From Syntrophomonadaceae bacterium (GTDB taxonomy: Bacteria > Bacillota > Syntrophomonadia > Syntrophomonadales > Syntrophomonadaceae), in NCBI GenBank assembly GCA_028706315.1, contig JAQWBP010000007.1, positions 1 to 64,000 of the forward strand: a stretch of DNA of 64,000 nt, given 5' to 3'. The notes beneath the pieces are model-generated. The model saw only the letters and a list, made by a program, of their open reading frames with translations, had not been told where the DNA came from and made no database searches. Positions 60,163-64,000 of the stretch are shown here, one piece after another (position 1 is the stretch's first letter; every line of letters begins with the position of its first letter). Both the position numbers and the translations under genes were made by a program.

Positions 60163-62619
60163 TTATATATCTATGTACATGCAAATAGCAGTCATATCAT
60201 CGGCAGGTTTGCCTTTGCACAGACCTAAGGCTTTGTTGATTATCATTTCCGCAATTATCTGGGGATCTTTTTCCTCGATAGCAGATAGAAATTGCTGCAG
60301 CCACATTTCACCTCCGGAACCCCTTGCTGCCTCAAGCACTCCATCAGAAACCATGACGAGCAGATCACGCGGACAGAGGCAGCGTTTTTCACTAATAACA
60401 TCCAGATTATCTAGAATCCCTATCGGCAGGGAATTCGATGTTACTACCCCCACTTTTTTACCTCTTTTTATAAAGGAAGGGGCACTGCCAACTTTTATGA
60501 AATCAACTTCAGCTGTGTAAAGGTCAACCATGACCATATCAACCGTAGCAAATGTCTCGGCAGTCGAGCGGAGTAGGAGGACAGAATTAATAGTTTTTAG
60601 CGCTGTTTCCCGGCTGTAACCAGTACTTAAGAGATTTTCTAATAGTCTTACTGCCGCCTGGCTTTCATTGCAAGCTTTTTCTCCTACCCCCATGCCATCG
60701 CTTAAGGCCACTAATTCTTTGCCTTCTTTGAGGGTCGCTATGGTGAAACTATCACCACAGACAGTTTCTTTGCCTACCTGGGCAGCACCACTTAAAACTT
60801 TATAAGTAAAAGCCCGGGTCAGGGTAAATTCACATGGGCCTTTGCCCATAAACCGGGGGCATTCTTTGCTACATACCTCCATTTTCTCCCCGGTAACTCC
60901 GGAGACAAACATGGCCACGGCATTCTCACAAGCCTGTCCATCAGAACAAGAATCAGCCACTATATTAATGTAGAGCTGATCTCTGCTAGCACGTACCGGT
61001 ACAATATCCTTTATTTTGAAATCCAGGCGCCGGCTTTCGCGCATTAATTTTTCCCGGAGGGGAAAATCAACTGTAGTATTAATATCTATCTCTTCGGCCA
61101 GATTTTTCATCACCTGGCTGACACCGTGCAGTTGGGTAGAAACTAGGTCGCGTGACTGATCGAGTTTATGGACCCAGTATTCATTTATGCGCAGATTATC
61201 AAAAAGGTAGTTTATGGTGTTAATTATTTCCCGCCCGTAGATACATCTTCGGCGGAATTCTACCGGGCATTCTTCATATTTTACTTCACTGCCTGCTTCC
61301 GCCAAGGCGAATATCTCCAGTATTTCCTGGGAGGTATTATAACAATCCTTGCCCCAGCAGGCATCGTAACGCGAACAACTGGTACAAAACCCCTGGGAGA
61401 TTTCATCATACAGATAATTAAGATAAGCAGTTGGGTCTACTCCCTGCCTCGCACCGGCGTTTCCGATAAAGGTACTGCTCAGTTCCTCGAAAACACTGGC
61501 TAGATGTTCGATGCGACTGCGGGCGCTGGCTTTGATGCGTTCATCTACTAACTGCACTTCATTTTCTTTAAGGTTATGGATGGGACCTAGTGATTGCACG
61601 GGCACCTTTTCTTTAAGTGAGTGCGGCAATAAGAAAAATAGGACACAGGCTATGCCGCTTTCCCATATACCTAAAATGGTGGCCTGGGTTTCAGTGATAA
61701 CTATAGATAACGCCAGGTTACCCATTAAAAATCCCACCATAACTCCTAGCCGGCCAAAGTTTTTAAATAGTCCGGCCAGCAATCCGGAAAAAGCATACAG
61801 CCCCACGCTCTGGGCAAAGACACTGGAAGTAATCGAAGGTATAATACCTGTCATTACCCCGACCATAGTTCCCCCGCCACTTCCCCAGAGGAAGGCGGCA
61901 ATCAGAATGCCCAGGCGGCATAAAATACTGCTGATACTTAGCCCGGCAATGCTTATACCATTTAGCCCCATAATGATACCAACCCCGAGAACCATAAAAG
62001 CGGCAATATCTTCAAAGGTAAAGTTAACTAAAGCTTTCTTCTGTTTAAGGGTATCACTAGCTACTAGAAAAACGAAAGTTAATACGCCGGCTATCAAGGC
62101 CTCGAATACTATCACCATTTCCCCATAAAAGGTCATACCATTTATAAAAAGCAGGATAGTTTTAGACAAGAATATAGCCGCTATAGTAAGGATGGGCAGC
62201 CCCCACCAAACTTTATCCCGAGGGATACTAATGTAAGTTATCAACCCCACTAAAACGCACAGGGCAAGGATATTAGACCCCAGAGCAAAACCATTTACTG
62301 CACTAATAAACCCGGGAATGGCAAAGCACGCCATAAGCATGGCCCGCTGTTTTTCCTGATATCCAAATGCGGCCACACAGGCAAAAATAAAAGGTAACAG
62401 CTCACCTAACACGAATCCTCTCGCCATAATGACTGCGATAACTGCAAAAGCGATATTTTCCAGGGTTGCCACCTGTTTTATAGCTGCTGCTAATTCCGGG
62501 CTGCCAGCTTTTAAAGCCCTGGCCAGAGATTTTATAGTTACTTTTTTATTGCGAGCCTTTTGTCTGGCTGATGGCTCTATTATGCGCTGATAAGGGTATA
62601 TTTCGATTTTATCAAGCAT
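60163..62619 (-). CDS. spoIIE: Stage II sporulation protein E
   Basis: An 818-residue membrane-bound PP2C-type phosphatase. It has about ten N-terminal membrane helices (~55-335), a central regulatory region with a Cys-rich segment CTSCSRYDACWGKDC (~412-426) and a C-terminal phosphatase with GDSF (~622), SDGMGVGEKA (~640) and MVSDGVLEAARG (~770), whose Asp residues bind Mn. In sporulating Firmicutes it dephosphorylates SpoIIAA to activate sigma-F in the forespore and acts at the asymmetric septum. ATG 62619 is 7 bases after GGGGG; two earlier ATGs in line are too close. It shows that the host forms endospores. Confidence 0.97.
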   Translation of the reverse strand: MLDKIEIYPYQRIIEPSARQKARNKKVTIKSLARALKAGSPELAAAIKQVATLENIAFAVIAVIMARGFVLGELLPFIFACVAAFGYQEKQRAMLMACFAIPGFISAVNGFALGSNILALCVLVGLITYISIPRDKVWWGLPILTIAAIFLSKTILLFINGMTFYGEMVIVFEALIAGVLTFVFLVASDTLKQKKALVNFTFEDIAAFMVLGVGIIMGLNGISIAGLSISSILCRLGILIAAFLWGSGGGTMVGVMTGIIPSITSSVFAQSVGLYAFSGLLAGLFKNFGRLGVMVGFLMGNLALSIVITETQATILGIWESGIACVLFFLLPHSLKEKVPVQSLGPIHNLKENEVQLVDERIKASARSRIEHLASVFEELSSTFIGNAGARQGVDPTAYLNYLYDEISQGFCTSCSRYDACWGKDCYNTSQEILEIFALAEAGSEVKYEECPVEFRRRCIYGREIINTINYLFDNLRINEYWVHKLDQSRDLVSTQLHGVSQVMKNLAEEIDINTTVDFPLREKLMRESRRLDFKIKDIVPVRASRDQLYINIVADSCSDGQACENAVAMFVSGVTGEKMEVCSKECPRFMGKGPCEFTLTRAFTYKVLSGAAQVGKETVCGDSFTIATLKEGKELVALSDGMGVGEKACNESQAAVRLLENLLSTGYSRETALKTINSVLLLRSTAETFATVDMVMVDLYTAEVDFIKVGSAPSFIKRGKKVGVVTSNSLPIGILDNLDVISEKRCLCPRDLLVMVSDGVLEAARGSGGEMWLQQFLSAIEEKDPQIIAEMIINKALGLCKGKPADDMTAICMYIDI

Positions 62620-62776
62620 CATCATTCCCCCAACTCGAAAGTCTTGTCCAACAATTATAGCAAGGTTACCTGGTAAAATTTGTCATTAGAGGGAAGGACA
62701 TTATTTTTTATTCGAACAAAATTCAGTTATAAATTCGATGGGGATACACTTTCTGCATGGATTCTACACAAAAAAA

Positions 62777-62801
62777 GAGATCACTTACAATTTGTGATCT
62801 C
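62777..62801 (-). terminator. Terminator, distal, of the transporter gene
   Basis: GAGATCAC / GTGATCTC with a 9-base loop, followed by seven T residues on the minus strand. Confidence 0.85.
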
Positions 62802-62919
62802 CTGATGGATTTATTTAATTACTTTTTAATTCACCTACAGGCTATGAATTAGGCCAGACTACCTTTACAGGGAGCCATGCGCAATAAAAGTGAGGCAGCA
62901 TAGAACCTAACAGCTCTAT

Positions 62920-62940
62920 AGCCCACCCGGTGGGTGGGCT
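62920..62940. terminator. GC-rich hairpin after the transporter gene
   Basis: AGCCCACCC / GGGTGGGCT with a 3-base loop, 27 bases past the stop; no T-run, so perhaps an mRNA-stabilising hairpin. Confidence 0.6.
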
Positions 62941-62966
62941 CAAATATTTTAATTTATAAAGTCTAT

Positions 62967-63836
62967 CTATTTTTTTCTCAGATAGATCAAATAATAAAAA
63001 CCACCTACAAACAAAGCGCCACCTACTATGTTACCGAGGGTAACCGGAATTAGGTTGGCAGAAATAAAAGTTCCGTAGCTAAAGAAAGATGCTACTGCAT
63101 CAGGAGCCATCGCGAACTTTTCAGCTGCTGCAGCAGGAGCAGCATTAGCAACAGTAATACCCATGGGGATGAAGAACATATTAGCAACACTATGCTCAAA
63201 GCCGCTGGCTACGAAAGCCATGATGGGGAAGAAGATACCAAAGATTTTACCGACAACATCTTTGGCAGCAAATCCTAGCCATACAGCCAGACATACTAGC
63301 CAGTTACAACAGATAGCACGGCAGAAAGCCTCTCCCCAGGTGAGGCTCATTTTGGCTTTGGCAATTCCCGCAGCTTTACCGCCAATAGCACTGAGCCCAA
63401 TGGCACCCGTAGCCGGATCTGCCGCCATCCAGAAGCCCCCTTGAAAGATAATATAAACCAGCAGAAGGGAACCGAGGAAGTTAGCAAAAAAGACTACTAC
63501 CCAGTTATAAAGCAGTCCACCCCAAGTGGCCTGTCCATTACATGCCGAGATAAAGCATGCCATGTTATTTCCGGTAAAGAGCTCCGCTCCACAAATAACA
63601 ACCAGCATCAGGCCGACAGAGAAGACGGCCCCGAATAATACTATACCCATAGCTGAATCAGCATCAGGAGCTGCACCTACTTTAGTAGCCAAGTTAGCTC
63701 CAAATCCGATATAAACACCAGCCAGGATTCCTAATAAAACCATTTTCATGAATGATAACTCAGTTTTGGCTTTACCTGCATTAGCTGCAGCTGCCGCAAT
63801 TTCACCCGGAGTCATAAAATTCATGCTCACATTCAC
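62967..63836 (-). CDS. Formate/nitrite transporter (FNT) family protein
   Basis: A 289-residue membrane protein with six main helices, the FocA/NirC aquaporin-like pentamer fold. Marks: SFMKMVLLGILAGVYIGFGA (~28), GAELFTGNNMACFISACNGQ (~83), NWLVCLAVWLGFAAKDVVGK (~173) and GFEHSVANMFFIPMGI (~213) with its central His. In an anaerobe formate is the likely substrate, but nitrite or hydrosulfide cannot be ruled out. AAAGGAGAG precedes ATG 63836. No formate dehydrogenase or pyruvate-formate lyase gene is visible in the window. Confidence 0.93.
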   Translation of the reverse strand: MNVSMNFMTPGEIAAAAANAGKAKTELSFMKMVLLGILAGVYIGFGANLATKVGAAPDADSAMGIVLFGAVFSVGLMLVVICGAELFTGNNMACFISACNGQATWGGLLYNWVVVFFANFLGSLLLVYIIFQGGFWMAADPATGAIGLSAIGGKAAGIAKAKMSLTWGEAFCRAICCNWLVCLAVWLGFAAKDVVGKIFGIFFPIMAFVASGFEHSVANMFFIPMGITVANAAPAAAAEKFAMAPDAVASFFSYGTFISANLIPVTLGNIVGGALFVGGFYYLIYLRKK

Positions 63837-64000
63837 TCTCCTTTATGTGTTTTTAGTTCACTACTCTAGAATGCAGGTTACCTCCCAACCCCTCCTTTCC
63901 CATCTTCAAGGTAACTGCCTAACTCATAGCCAGTGACATCTAAAACATATATACTAGCCTGCCCCCTCACCCCTATAGGCAGGTTAATAAACACAAAAAT
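63837..64000. other. Upstream region of the transporter gene, window edge
   Basis: An inverted repeat GCAGGTTACCT (63872-63882) / AAGGTAACTGCC (63908-63919) lies about 35-80 bases before the transporter start, and could be an operator or leader hairpin. No gene. Confidence 0.4.

Larger units (their letters stand above)
62620..62966. other. Gene-free gap between transporter and spoIIE
   Basis: Contains the transporter terminators (below) and the spoIIE upstream region. I see no sigma-H or Spo0A site that I can defend. No gene. Confidence 0.6.

Overview
The window looks like chromosomal DNA of an endospore-forming, anaerobic Firmicute of the class Clostridia, of a Syntrophomonas/Peptococcales kind. 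This is inferred from SpoIIE, CsaB with SLH-domain surface proteins, a type III pantothenate kinase, strong AGGAGG-type ribosome binding sites, and a cofactor gene order (folP-folB-folK, DUF2520, panBCD, nadABC) familiar from that group. No rRNA, tRNA, CRISPR array or intact insertion sequence was found.

Left half (about 1-36200) is a cell-envelope region, almost all on the minus strand. It opens with a repeat array, a small membrane-anchored protein and two secreted SLH-domain proteins (1591-6022). A remnant of a phosphomannomutase gene follows at 6541-6771. Next is a polysaccharide block (6819-11903: MurJ/Wzx-like flippase, TagB/TagF-type phosphotransferase, family 4 glycosyltransferase, polymerase-like membrane protein). 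It adjoins a complete three-gene phosphonate pathway (12121-15805): PEP mutase fused to a nucleotidyltransferase, phosphonopyruvate decarboxylase and an iron-type alcohol dehydrogenase. These predict 2-hydroxyethylphosphonate and probably its CMP-activated form, so a phosphonate-decorated glycan is the most interesting inference. Then come the polyprenyl-phosphate sugar transferase, an O-antigen ligase/polymerase with TPRs, a Wzz-type chain-length protein (16317-22147), a stalk-domain repeat protein, a GxxExxY protein, a large cell-wall amidase, an LCP ligase, a WecA/TagO-like transferase (22446-29821), csaB on the plus strand, and two more glycosyltransferases with a second ligase (31361-36182). 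CsaB pyruvylates the wall polymer to which SLH proteins bind, tying the two ends of this half together.

Right half (about 36300-64000) is mostly housekeeping: lysS-greA; a three-gene operon of unclear function; coaX-dusB under a striking set of palindromes; a ParE/Phd-type toxin-antitoxin pair; a DmpA-family peptidase; bioY under a BirA operator; nadABC, panBCD, a DUF2520 reductase and folKBP as one cofactor block; an HD protein; ftsH, tilS and spoIIE; and a formate/nitrite-type transporter.

Intergenic DNA is rich in dispersed repeats. Five families are visible: CCCGGAAT/ATTCCGGG hairpin arrays, CCACGGATTACACGGATT units, a ~135-bp element in three places, GGGGACGGTTCT palindromes, and paired CTAAACA-type palindromes upstream of coaX. 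Two GGGGACGGTTCT elements sit at gene ends (nadB, folP), and at folP the element is flanked by a direct duplication.
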